Source of the DNA: Adineta ricciae
Taxonomy: Eukaryota > Rotifera > Eurotatoria > Adinetida > Adinetidae
Length of the DNA: 64,000 bases
NCBI GenBank assembly: GCA_905250025.1
Contig: CAJNOJ010000012.1
Span: 434,001-498,000, forward strand
Direction of reading: 5' to 3'
The position numbers and the translations under genes were made by a program. This document shows positions 21,549-32,747 of the stretch, in pieces (positions within the stretch are counted from its first letter, which is position 1; each line of letters begins with the position of its first letter). The notes under the pieces were generated by a model. That model ran no database searches. It worked only from the letters and a program-made list of their open reading frames with translations, and had not been told where the DNA came from.

Positions 21549-22366
21549 TTAGGTTGTGATCCACTGTATTGCACGATTTTTCAAACTGAGATCCAGTGGA
21601 ACGTCCATTGAATAGTCTTGAATACTTGAACATCGTTTTAGATTAGGCAATGACGGACATATTTCACCGTATTCCATCATTATTTGATCGATCGTCGTTG
21701 GATCAAGAGCGATATTTGATTCTGTGGGCAACGGTCTGAAAATATCTGCAGTAGAAATCGGCCGAGTGATAACAGTGCAAGTCGATAGGATTTGTTCGAT
21801 TACACTCGATTGAATGATTGTTGATGATGGCTCACATTCGATTGGGGGCGATATACAAGAACAATTTGCGAATGACGTAACGGTATTAAGCAGAGTGAAG
21901 TAGACAGGAATATAATTCGTCGCAGATAGTGTTTGTCTAAGCGAGCAAAGACGTTCGGAATCTTTTAATAAGCGATCGTTGGCGTCATACATTGAGATCT
22001 GTACGAATGCAAAGAACGATGAAGACGAAATGAAAACATAATGACTAACTTACTTTGATCATACGTGAATAAGGCAGTGTGGATTCGATGAATAATCGTA
22101 GAGCACGAACAGGCATTGCACTGTGACATTGAAGATATCGGCGTGAAAACTACACGAAATCTGTATATACACATTTTGAAATAATCAAAAGACAACATAC
22201 TTGTATATTGGAATGATTTGTTAGAGGTGGACAACTAAAATAAATTTTAATTTCTTTTCTAACATTCAATCGATTAAGTTTTCACTTACCTGCATTTTAG
22301 TTCAAGCTGTACGTTTAGAATATCTTTATTTTCTAAAGAGACAGTTATATGTGTTTGCAAAATCAT
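21549..22366 (-). CDS. RAWUL-domain (Polycomb PCGF-like) protein without RING, with CtBP-type motif
   Basis: Four minus-strand exons (22366-22290, 22234-22201, 22149-22054, 21998-21549) give 218 residues. About residues 5-90 resemble the RAWUL ubiquitin-like fold found at the C-terminus of PCGF and RING1 proteins: RRYLQCHSAMPVRALRLFIE, then IKISMYDANDRLLKDSERLCSLRQ and YIPVYFTLL. The 'RYLxCxxxMxVRxLxxFI' segment is the most convincing part. In Polycomb complexes RAWUL binds BCOR, PHC or CBX partners. No RING finger precedes it: the ATG at 22364-22366 leads directly into the domain. The Ser/Thr/Pro-rich C-terminal half ends with PLDLSLKN, a PxDLS motif of the kind that recruits the CtBP corepressor. 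Family assignment is by eye and moderate. Confidence 0.55.
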
Positions 22367-23258
22367 GAATCATTCGTGACGAAACTTCCTACTTTTAGTT
22401 TTGATTCGTTGTTGTTTCATGATTTTATATCAACAGGAAGAAAAATGAACGAGAATGTTGTTTTTATTTTCGTGAAGATTATATATATATCAGTGGTGAA
22501 ACAAAGAAACGCAGACGAAAAAGTAAAAACTAAAGCAAAAAAGAAACACCTATATATATTTTGTATGTTTGATTCCAAGGAAAAGAAAGGAAGAGAAAAG
22601 AAAAAAAAACATCAATGATTTGAGGGTTTTTTCCTTGTCGTGTGTACCTGAGATGGGACAGAACAGAATAATGAGTGGTGCTTCAACATGCCTAACTCAT
22701 GGATCTTATACTGTCCATTGTCATGATATCACTTAGTTGTGTGATGAGTCACTAGTATCTTATCAATATGTTTAAGGTAGTGATTGTGACATGTTTTGTT
22801 AGAGAAAAACTAGTTAAATGAATATTTCATTATTCAGTGGGAAAATAAGGTTTGAAATTTCGAAATAATTGTGCATGATGAAATCATTTTTCTGTTGTCT
22901 TTCGTTACACAATGACTATGATGACAAAACTATTTCGTGCACATGAAATTTTGTTTTGCAATTCTGTCCAACAAAGATTTCTCAACAGATTTATCTTTGA
23001 TCATTGAATAGAATTCACAGACAGTTTGATTTTGTCATGAATAATTCTCTGATGTAAAGAGGAAGAGGGAGTTAATGATTGTAACCTACCATAGTGTTTT
23101 TCTTCCTTTATGTGCCTATCTTATTTTTTTATTGATGTCAAAGAAATGACAACAGAAAAAAAAGCAAACGTCTGATGACAATTATTTACTATCTTATAGC
23201 TATGACAAATAACGCCAAATATTGTCAAAGTTCGCATTTGACAAGATCAAACTAGTAG
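22367..23258. other. Spacer, no gene seen
   Basis: About 890 bp between the divergent RAWUL and SMB-receptor genes. A purine-rich A/G tract lies near 22560-22615. No exons could be supported. Confidence 0.5.
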
Positions 23259-25376
23259 ATGACATCCTCGTACATATTTCTTCTTCTTCTATTTCTCTCG
23301 GCATATGGTAATTACCATGATCAATGTTCAATTCGAGATTCTTGTTCAAATTCAACGTTAATCTCTCCATCGATCTACAAAACTGAACAGTTTATTCAAT
23401 CCCGAAATTGTTTTTGTGACTCGTATTGTAAACAATATAATGATTGTTGTCAACAATCATTTACAACCTCTCCAAAGAATTTCTACGAATGTACGGATTT
23501 TCTTTCGCCGACATCGAACGATAAACCATTAACATTTCAACCGATATCCGTTTGGATGCGTACTCGCTGTTTGAGAATCTATCATGGAACGCCCGCAGAT
23601 CTCAATTGTCGAAATCATCATGATCAAACATTTCAAACCAATCCCTCCTTGTTCATTCCTGTAACAAGTGTAGAAAGCAACATTACTTATCGGAATTATT
23701 TCTGTGCTTATTGCAATAATGAGCTAGATACGCATATACAATACTGGAGATACATCGCGATTTGCCGTGAAGATTTGAATATATCTTCTCACGAAGTAAT
23801 ATTGAATAAGAACGAAGATGTGAATTATTATCTTAATAATCTAACAGGAAACTGTACGAAATCAGTGGATTATCCACAAATTTCGGGCCTAGATCGACCT
23901 TCAGTCTTCATTCGAGCTTGTAAAAAAGTTCTTCCAAGAACTTGTCCTATTGGAACACCAACTGAACTGGCACAGAAATGCTTGTTAGCTAGTAATGCTT
24001 ACCGCTATGACAATAACACACGTGTCACATATCCAAATCAATATTGTGCAGATTGTCATCGCAAGTCTCCTACTCAAATCACTTGTTTAGATCCAACACC
24101 TCCTTCTGGAAGAATACCCAGCAAACAAAGACTATTTCCTCCATTATCTATTCTCTTCAATCCAGCTCTTCTTAAGAGAAACTTCCATTCGAATCTTTCA
24201 AATGAAATGATCTACTCAGTAGCTTATAATTGCACAAAGTCGACTGAATATTATCATTTATTTCAAAAGCAGTGCTTACCATCACCAGAATCTCATCAAC
24301 AAATCCTTCTCTCCTTCAAATGTGACCATCCGGTTTTAACATTGGACAAATTTATTCGATTTCATAATGGAAGCTTGTATTTAATCAATCAGTCGATTTA
24401 TTTAACTAAACATCAGTATGCACTCCTGAACGATCATCAAGTTTTCTTCTGTGCCGATCAGCGGAAAAGACTTCGACCAACATTTCCATTCTATCGTCAT
24501 ATTTTATCCATGTTTTGCACATCGATCTCACTTTTCTTTCTCTTTTTATTCATGATTGTATTCCGTGCAATTTCTTCTTTGCATAATCTTCCTGGTAAAT
24601 GTCTTCTATGTCTGTCGATTTCAATATTTCTTGGTCAAACGATATTTTTGATGACATCGGATCTTCATACGCTTAGTCTTCCTTGTTTAATATTCGGTAT
24701 TTTGATTCATTATTTTTATTTATCTTCATTCTTTTGGTTATTTATTATCGCCAGTGGCATCCATTCAACATTTCATCATCAACAACTTGGTTCACGAGAA
24801 AAGCTCCTAACGGATAATCAATATTTATCGGTTTACAATGTTCTCGTCTGGTGTTCAGCAGGATTTGTCATCCTTCTTGCTTGTCTAATCCAAATCTTCT
24901 CTCCACAGTCAAGTTTTTCGCCCAATTACGGCTATTCATTTTGTTCGATATCTCAACCGAAAGCGTTAATCACATTTTTCCTTCTCCCGATCGGTTGTTT
25001 ACTTTTACTGATCATTATTCTATTTATCAAAACAATATCTGCTATTCATGATTCTCGCAAAGCGGCGAAACTCGCGAATACGTCATCCAATGATAGTTAC
25101 GTGATGATTTACGCACGTTTAGCATCACTGATGGGCTTGCAATGGATTCTCTTGATTAACGCAGTTGTTATTCGACAGACGTGGGCGTGGATTTTATTTG
25201 AAGTGATTAATTCTCTTCCGGGAATATTCATTTGTTTCGGTTTCCTCTGTTCACGCCGGGTTTGGAAGGAGATGAAAGCAAATCTTACGAAGAAGTCAGT
25301 TAGTAAAAGGAAAACATCGAGTAGTCAAACTACAGCGATAAGTTTAATGGTACCTCTGACTCAACGTGACAAATGA
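23259..25376 (+). CDS. Somatomedin-B-like ectodomain plus seven-helix (secretin/adhesion-type) receptor, intronless
   Basis: A single exon of 705 residues. A signal peptide (YIFLLLLFLSAYG) is followed by a Cys-rich module, RNCFCDSYCKQYNDCCQQ (about residues 50-67), typical of somatomedin B. A long extracellular region with many Cys and N-glycosylation sites comes next (about 70-400). From about residue 408 there are seven hydrophobic helices: the first is ILSMFCTSISLFFLFLFMIV, the second starts near CLLCLSISIFLGQ, and the last is near WILFEVINSLPGIFICFGFL. The helix-2 and helix-7 style and the SSLHNLP loop fit family-B/adhesion or Methuselah-like receptors. I do not see a clear GPS cleavage motif. 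The ligand is unknown. The lack of introns contrasts with its neighbours and may mean retroposition. Confidence 0.75.
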   Translation: MTSSYIFLLLLFLSAYGNYHDQCSIRDSCSNSTLISPSIYKTEQFIQSRNCFCDSYCKQYNDCCQQSFTTSPKNFYECTDFLSPTSNDKPLTFQPISVWMRTRCLRIYHGTPADLNCRNHHDQTFQTNPSLFIPVTSVESNITYRNYFCAYCNNELDTHIQYWRYIAICREDLNISSHEVILNKNEDVNYYLNNLTGNCTKSVDYPQISGLDRPSVFIRACKKVLPRTCPIGTPTELAQKCLLASNAYRYDNNTRVTYPNQYCADCHRKSPTQITCLDPTPPSGRIPSKQRLFPPLSILFNPALLKRNFHSNLSNEMIYSVAYNCTKSTEYYHLFQKQCLPSPESHQQILLSFKCDHPVLTLDKFIRFHNGSLYLINQSIYLTKHQYALLNDHQVFFCADQRKRLRPTFPFYRHILSMFCTSISLFFLFLFMIVFRAISSLHNLPGKCLLCLSISIFLGQTIFLMTSDLHTLSLPCLIFGILIHYFYLSSFFWLFIIASGIHSTFHHQQLGSREKLLTDNQYLSVYNVLVWCSAGFVILLACLIQIFSPQSSFSPNYGYSFCSISQPKALITFFLLPIGCLLLLIIILFIKTISAIHDSRKAAKLANTSSNDSYVMIYARLASLMGLQWILLINAVVIRQTWAWILFEVINSLPGIFICFGFLCSRRVWKEMKANLTKKSVSKRKTSSSQTTAISLMVPLTQRDK

Positions 25377-25634
25377 TGGCCGATTAAAGTTGAAATCTTA
25401 TCTAAGACATTGTCCTTCACCGTACACTTTATCTCTTGTTACAAAATTAAACTTTTCAACTGAAAGTTTGCTTTTGTAATCTGGAAAATTTTCGTTTATC
25501 GTAATAAATGAGGGATCATTCTTTTTCTCTCGGTTTTTTCTCATTCGAAGCATTTCACTTCTTCCTGTGACTCATTCAATGAAATTGCCAACACGAAATG
25601 ACTCATGTGTCGAAACGAGTAATGTCGATGTCTG

Positions 25635-26063
25635 ATGTCATTCACGACCAACATGGCGATTGCATCAACATCTTCTCATCAAGACTTCGACCATCTTTTT
25701 ACTCTTTGTAAATATATTTCCCAAACTGCATCACGTATCCGATTTGGACATCTTTCCAACAATTCCTCTTCTCTTGATGATATACAATTCTGTCGCGATC
25801 AATTATTGTCCATCGCTGAGAACTTGGAAGGTTCCACTATCCTACTTGAATCATTACTAGTAGGTGAACAACGACGACCAATTGACATCTCAATGCAAAA
25901 GTCAAGACATTGCTATACGCGTGACGAATTGTTGAAATTACGTCGACATGTTTCACCGAATCTATCCAATCAGATCAAGCATTCTCTAGAATTAGTTGTT
26001 GACCATGTGAATGCTCAGTCGAACAAAGCGTCATGGAAAAATATTCGAGATATTATAGTTTGA
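25635..26063 (+). CDS. Small protein with an eIF4E-binding-like motif
   Basis: A 142-residue intronless frame with its own AATAAA signal 30 bp after the stop. I do not recognise a full-length family. Its clearest feature is CYTRDELLKLRR at about residues 95-106: YTRDELL fits Y-x4-L-Phi, the eIF4E-binding consensus, in the same setting (YT/S-K/R-D/E-E-LL) as 4E-T and related translational repressors. The N-terminal part is helical and polar. ATG 25653 could be used instead of 25635. If the motif works, the protein would compete with eIF4G for eIF4E; that is an inference. Confidence 0.5.
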   Translation: MSFTTNMAIASTSSHQDFDHLFTLCKYISQTASRIRFGHLSNNSSSLDDIQFCRDQLLSIAENLEGSTILLESLLVGEQRRPIDISMQKSRHCYTRDELLKLRRHVSPNLSNQIKHSLELVVDHVNAQSNKASWKNIRDIIV

Positions 26064-26123
26064 ATATTTACTTGTGTTTTTATATGATCAAAATAAAAAT
26101 TTATTTAAAACGTAGACCGGAAC

Positions 26124-27740
26124 TTAATTCTTGTCAAAAATAATTTTCGCAGCCCATAGCGCCATTATAGTAAGTGTAACACTGATGGCAAGCCAACAGG
26201 AATTATTTATACTATTGATTAGTTGTGAAAGTAGATTCGATTGATTTTGGGATGTTGTTGAAAGTACTTTTCGAAGAAGCTCACGTTTATTCTCACTATC
26301 GGTAGTGTTTTGACCATTATCTAATCCTTGAATAAGTTCATTGATCAGACGAATTGATTCGTTTTGATCACAACGTTTCAACGCATCACGGTTATCTTCA
26401 ACCCATGTTTTGAAACTACGAAGAATGTTATCGAATGTTTGAACAGTCGTATTCGGAGCGATTTGCACCGTTGGAGTGGGTGGTGGGGTTTGTCCTAAGG
26501 TAAATTCGATCTCATTCTGATCTAGTAAACGAACGCACATGAGACTTACGTGGACTAGTGGCTAATTCTTCTTCGATATAAGTGATTTGTTGGCGTAAAT
26601 TTTGGAATGATTCATTAAATTTATTGCTATCGGAAAAGTCGATTTTGATATTACCACCAAGCAGAAGACTCAACCAATCCGAAGGAATGTAATTATCTTC
26701 CATAATACATGGAATAAATTTGATTTGCTTTATACTGATACGTTCTGCTTCTATATAAACGTCAAGATATTGTACGGATTCATCGGAATAAACATGTTTA
26801 TAGATTACCTTTTTGACACCAAAAACTCTGATCATATTTGTGATTGAGACACATCAAAACTATATAGGAATCTGCAATTGCTTGAGCCATTCCTTGGATA
26901 AAATTATTACGCATGTCGTAAACGTCCATCCATACAATATATTTCAAACCCTAAAACAATAAACGCGAGTTATTTCTCTTTTAGCATAACCGTCCACTTA
27001 CTCTAAGATGCTTACGAATCTCTTCGCATGTTTTCTGACAAGATCGATTGTAACTTATCATGATATGTGGTTTCCTCAGTTGATTCGTTGTGACTGGTTG
27101 TGACACTATGGGAGAAGCAGAAATAATAAACACTTTGCACTCAAATAAACCTACCAGCTGGTGATGCAACTGTCGACTGTGCAGTAACAGTTTGTGGCTC
27201 AGACGTGTTTACAGTTATTGATAGTTCAGCAGGTTGTGTTTGACTTGGTGAAAGTTCGGGAGGTGCTGGATCACTTAATTCGCATGACAGACATTTAGCA
27301 GTAGAATTAACAGATTCAAGAAGGTTTTCTATGTTAATTAAAACAATGTTCGAAAAAGTTTCATCTCCATAATGTCAGATCTTACCGATTCCTCCTTCAT
27401 TTGACGTTCTCGGTGAATCTATATCTCCAGTTCCTCTACAACTTTCTCTTGCCTCTGGTGATGTTCCATACAAAATTGCATTGTCTACCTGGATACTATC
27501 CTTCGATGAATCTACAAAAATTATAGTACATATTCGAATACAAACTGGAATCGGTTGACTCACTAGTATTACTTGTACATTTGTCTTCAGGTGCAAATCC
27601 ATGCAACTCATCCACCATTTCCTATTCAAATCAATTTGATTACAATATATATTAAAATCCAAATCAAAATATGATGTTAACTTTACTCTTAATGCTGGTA
27701 GATCTGTGGATGGTTCCAATATTCCTTGCAAATTATTCAT
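26124..27740 (-). CDS. TIR-domain protein with C-terminal membrane anchor
   Basis: Eight minus-strand exons (27740-27687, 27621-27564, 27511-27386, 27328-27155, 27105-27002, 26950-26809, 26750-26550, 26521-26124) give 418 residues. After a disordered Ser/Thr/Pro/Glu-rich N-terminus comes a TIR (TIR_2/SEFIR-like) domain at about 149-270: KPHIMISYNRSCQKTCEEI, then YIVWMDVYDMRNNFIQGMAQ, YIVLMCLNHKYDQSFWCQKE, and FIPCIMEDNYIPSDWLSLLLGG. FWCQKE puts a Glu where NAD-hydrolysing TIRs such as SARM1 have their catalytic Glu. The C-terminus is a single hydrophobic helix (WLAISVTLTIMALWAAKIIF) with four residues after it, the layout of a tail-anchored protein. The last intron (26522-26549) would be only 28 nt. 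A further upstream exon is possible: TTTAG directly precedes the first exon. Confidence 0.72.
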
Positions 27741-29344
27741 TGAAGAGTATATATTCGTTTTTCCTAAACAACACAACTGATTTCATCAAACACCAAAACA
27801 ACCCGAAGAAAAAAACAATGGTGCAATAACATGTAATCTCTTCCTTTTCTTTTTCAAACAATCCCTATGACAATGCTTTATTATACATAAGAACGGTCTC
27901 GCATGTTATCGAAAAGAAACGTGATTTGTTTATGGCTTGCAACGAAACTACGCATTTTATTGAAAAAATTCCCTTCAAACTATTCTTTTCTTCTAAAACA
28001 AAAGGCAATGCTATTACTACAAATGAAGTCAATAACGACAGGTGTTCAGCGAGTTCGAAAAAGAACATCTTCGATTCTTTAATGTTTAATTGTATAGATT
28101 TTTTTCCACTGATAAACCTTTCGATAGCCATCAGTTGACTAACTCGTCATCGTGAGTTTCCTTTTACACAAAAACATTAGATTAACCATTCAGATAATAA
28201 TTTGTCACGCGAATCGTTTAAACGTTTTCCCTCTTCGATGAAGATGAGTGTAAATATGTAATGGATTCTTCACTCCATTTTGTAACACCATGTGTGAAGA
28301 GAGTAAACAGATGAGTGTGTTATATGCTCAATGTATCCATATACACGCAGATACAATTGAATCACGTGTGAAGATCGTTGAGAAAGCAGAAAAAAAATCG
28401 GAGAAAATCTTTTGCACTCTTATCGCATCGGGTAAGAAAAACAAAAAATTAGTTAGTCTTGGGAGAAGAATAATCACGATCATCAAGAATGTCTTATACT
28501 CAGCATGATATACATACACAAATATGATTGGAATACACCGCAAGGGGCCGTCCATCAACGATTAAGTCTAGACATTGACACATGTATATTGTCTCTTTGG
28601 AGAATAGCGGAGCACAGAAAAACGACAAGATAATTTGATGAAGACTTTTCTTTCCTAGTGTTCCCTTTCTCTCCAGTTTGAATTGAGTGCTGCTAATTGA
28701 TTCATATCAGACCATGTCAAATACGAGAATTTGTTTCAGTAAAACGAATCAATCGAGCATATTAATTTCACACCTTTTACTCTCGTCGATGGAGTATACA
28801 TTTCTTTGATTGATAACACACAAAAGTCTAGTACAATTGACGATTAAAAACCGATCAGATATGACCAATCAGCATAGTCCTTGAAATAATCAATTGAACA
28901 GCAGTAAATCTTTAATTGAGTTCAAAACAACTCTCTCGTGCATGGCTGTGTGGGCACACCCGTGATGCAATCATCATTGCCATTCCTTTCCTTCTCTCTC
29001 TCTCTCTTTCTTCGTTATTTGTTGTTCATTGACCATCTGTTTTCAATTGCCCATTGGTCATTTCATCCATTTAATAAATGAGCGAAAGAGAAGAGAAAAC
29101 ATCCTACTTCATTCTCTATATAATTAATATTANCATCTTGTTTTTGTTATGATTTCGACATACGCGTGGAAATCAGCGTAGGCCGCAAGCTATGTTTTTA
29201 TATATAAACAGAAAGAATGACCCATGGATCGAAAAGTCAGTTCATTTTCATTCGAAAGTTGTTATTATTATGAGAGAAGGAGCGAGAGGGACGGTGAATT
29301 TGTCTTCACTCGATCAATCTATCATTAATCAATTCGTTTTGTAG
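27741..29344. other. Spacer of about 1.6 kb, no gene seen
   Basis: The space between the TIR gene and the protocadherin gene. It contains a CT-rich simple tract near 28993-29010 and a single N at 29133. Open frames near 28290-28560 show no motif or coding structure. The N may hide missing sequence. Confidence 0.45.
29133..29133. other. Single unresolved base (possible gap)
   Basis: One N in noncoding sequence. Other single Ns in this window mark joins with lost or duplicated sequence, so this one may do the same. Confidence 0.6.
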
Positions 29345-32300
29345 ATGTTTGTACTCTTTCTTCTTTTCCCATTGGTTTCCGCATTCGATTATTCAATTAT
29401 TCTCGAAGAGAAATCGCCAATCAACCAGGCAATTTATCATTTTCCATATTCGTATGAATTACTAACTAATTTTCAATCTAATTTTAATTTAACCAACAAC
29501 AATCGTGATTTAATTCTGACGAAAACCATCGATCGCGATGCGTGGTGTGCACAAAATATCTGTTCATGTGATCATTGCTCGTTTCTATTAGAATTATTTT
29601 CTAATGATAACAAGACTGTACCAATATTCTCTTCGATTAATATCACCATCACCGATCTAAACGATCATGCCTGTCAGTTTCTGGATATTCAAACAAATAT
29701 TTCCCTTTCGGAATCGATTCAAATCGGTCATCGATTTCCAATCGCACGTGCGATTGACGCGGACTCGGGCGTCAATGGTCAATTATCATTCAAACTTTTA
29801 GAAAATGAGGATTATTTCGAATTGAACATTATCAACTTATCCGTCAATGAATACGCAATCTATGGGATACTAAAACATGCATTAGATCGAGAATTGGAAG
29901 AACAATATGATTTACTTATCGAAGCTGTCGATCATGGATTAAAACAAGTACGAAGTAGTCGAATGAACGTTACCGTTTGGATTCTAGATGAGAATGACAA
30001 TGCACCGAAATTCAATCAAACGGAATATTCCATTCAGGTGAATATCAAATGCATTTTCTGCCTTCATCTGAAACGAATGTTATTGTTTTAGTCATTACCA
30101 GAAGATACACCGGTTGGAACGCAATTACTAACCATTTCTGCAACAGATATTGACAAAGGTTTGAATAGTCTGATTCATTATTCCATTGTTCAACCTCCAG
30201 GTATCTCATCCTTTCCATTTGCAATCGATTCAAATACGGGAGTTGTCAGTCTTCGTTCGTCGTTGGACTATGAAACCGTGCGTTCGTATCGATTTCTCAT
30301 CCGTGCCTCGGATTCTGGTTTACCTCAATCATTATATACCGATACTTGGTTATCTATCTCGATCGCTGATGTCAATGATTGCCCTGTTGAAATCACATTT
30401 ATTCCAAATCGACGATTTCAATATGAAAACCAAACCTTATTTATCTATGAAAACACGGAAATTAAGAATTTAACTATCGGTTACATTCGACTATTTGATC
30501 AAGATTCGATTCCAACGAAACTTTCGGTTTCATTGATGACTTTAGATTCGAAACTTCAACAAGAATACGAATTGATTCCGTCCAGTCAAATCAATTCGTA
30601 TATATTGATTGCAAAGAAAGGAATATATGATCGAGAGATTCAACGAGAAGTTCATCTTCGTTTCGTCGCAACAGATACTTTACTAACCTCAATTTCTGAC
30701 ATAACAATTCATCTATTGGATCTAAATGACAATCCAAGTGAATTTCCATCGAATCCAATGAAGTTCTCCATTGAAGAATTAGCAAATTACCACATGGTTG
30801 AACATCCAACTGAAAATTCCCAAATCGTTCTTGGATATCTCAATGCAACTGATCCTGACGAAGGTGAAAATGCCATGAACCGATACGAACTAGAGCCGAA
30901 CTCATACGTGAAAATCGATTCTAATACAGGACGATTGACTCTTATTCAACCCTTAGATCGCGAACAAATTTCTCGAATTCAGTTAAAAGCCAAAGCGATC
31001 AACATTGCAGAGCCCAAGTGGGAAACTGAAGTTCAAGTTGAAATTGAAGTGTAAGTGTCTTGTAATGTAAAGTCTCGACAAATTTCTTCAATTTCCTTTT
31101 TAGTTTGGATATCAATGATAACATCCCTCAATGTTTATCTCGCATACAACAAATATCCGTTCGAGAAAACTCTTCGACTACGAATTCACTTGTTCAAATC
31201 AATGCGACTGATGTTGATTTAGGCGTGAATGGAACAATCAATTATTCTATTCGATTAAATTCTTCATGGCCGTTTGAGATCAATTCTAAAACAGGCGAAA
31301 TCTATTCTCGACAAATTTTCGATTACGAATCAAATTCGAAAACATTTTTCATTATTGTCGATTTGGAAGACGAAGGTTTCCCAATCAAAAATCAAAATAA
31401 AAACGCTTGTCAACTGATCGTCAACATCGAAGATATCAATGATAATTCTCCACAATTAACCGACGACAGTCAGACGAGAATATTTCTCGATTTACAACGA
31501 AGTCCATTTCTCAATGAAATCATTCTCTTCAATGCAACAGATCTCGATTCAGGTGATAACGGAAAAGTGAAATATTCCCTACTAGACAATGATTCTAATT
31601 CATTATTTCGACTCTATCCGAATGGAAGTTTACACATGACACGGCAAATCAATCAAGTGTCCCTATTCAAATTGGAAATTCTTCTTGAAGACTATGGTAT
31701 TCCTACACAACAAGCGAGAATTAGTGTTATCGTGGCAATCGGTGATACAAACATACCTGCATTTTCAACATTTGAAAAAGTTCTTGTCAAATATTCGCAA
31801 CCGAAGTCAATCGGCCTGATCTTAGGCTTGACTGTTCTTATCATAACACTTCTGCTATTTCTATGCATAATTGTAACTTGTATATTACTTCGACAACATC
31901 GTCGACGACATCAAGCGGCAATTATCGCAAGAAAAAAACTGTTATGCTCATCATCGCAACAGTTAACATCGTCAGGTTCGACGAATACCACATCTTCCTT
32001 TTCGGTCGAACATCAGCAAATCGCAAATATCGTTCAAATCAAACCGATCTATTACAATCGTCGAACATCCGATACTTATACAAGTAAGTCTTCTGTTTGT
32101 TATCCGAACGATACAATTGCAATTCTTCTTTTTTTTGTAGTGAATACATCTTCACCGGAATCTCAAACATATAAGATTCTCCATATTCCACAGGACAATG
32201 AATACTATTTGAATTATTATCATCACGAGAAGGTCGATAATCATAGTTCAGATCTTGGTTACCATGGAAGCTATGAAACAGGTTCATCATCATCGCCTTC

Positions 32301-32430
32301 ATCGCAAATGTCCACACGTCATTCGCATATGGTGAATCAACTACCGGATTTCGTTACCAAATGTAAAAGTGTCAATGGAGGATTTTTGGTGGAAATGAAT
32401 GTTGATGGAAGTGATGAAGATCGAAGATGA
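29345..32430 (+). CDS. Protocadherin-like adhesion receptor
   Basis: Four exons (29345-30037, 30092-31050, 31104-32083, 32141-32430) give 973 residues. A signal peptide (FVLFLLFPLVSA) is followed by about six to seven cadherin repeats, recognised by calcium-site motifs: ADSGVNGQLSF, LDRELEEQYDLLIEAVDHG, DENDNAPKF, LDYETVRSYRFLIRASDSG, ADVNDCPV, LDLNDNPSEF, LDINDNIPQC and IEDINDNSPQL. A membrane helix sits at about 815-840 (IGLILGLTVLIITLLLFLCI), then a basic stop-transfer (RQHRRRHQ) and a Ser-rich cytoplasmic tail of about 130 residues. Calcium-dependent homophilic adhesion is the expected role. The protocadherin type is inferred from repeat number and the lack of LamG/EGF modules. The last repeat before the membrane is degenerate. 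Confidence 0.88.
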
Positions 32431-32747
32431 CATTTGATCTTCTTTCCTGCATTTGTTTTGTGTTGTATAGAAACACTCTAATGATCTTATTTATTATTTC
32501 TTCGTTTTGATCAATAAATTGAAAAATCATATTTTGTCAAACTGAAATACAATTATTTCATTGTCAAATGTGGCACAAATGATAGTTCTGGGATTTCTTT
32601 TATCTCTATCGTTTCATAGAAGTGTTGGTTCTGAACATGTCAAGATAGTCAACACATACTTATCCGAAATACAAAGATGAGACAACGGGTAAATATTTGT
32701 CCAGCATTTAGCAGCTTCAACTCAGTTGCGTTCAAATAACGAGCAGC
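32431..32747. other. 3' flank of the protocadherin gene
   Basis: AATAAA lies near 32512, shortly after the protocadherin stop. Nothing else is seen. Confidence 0.5.
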
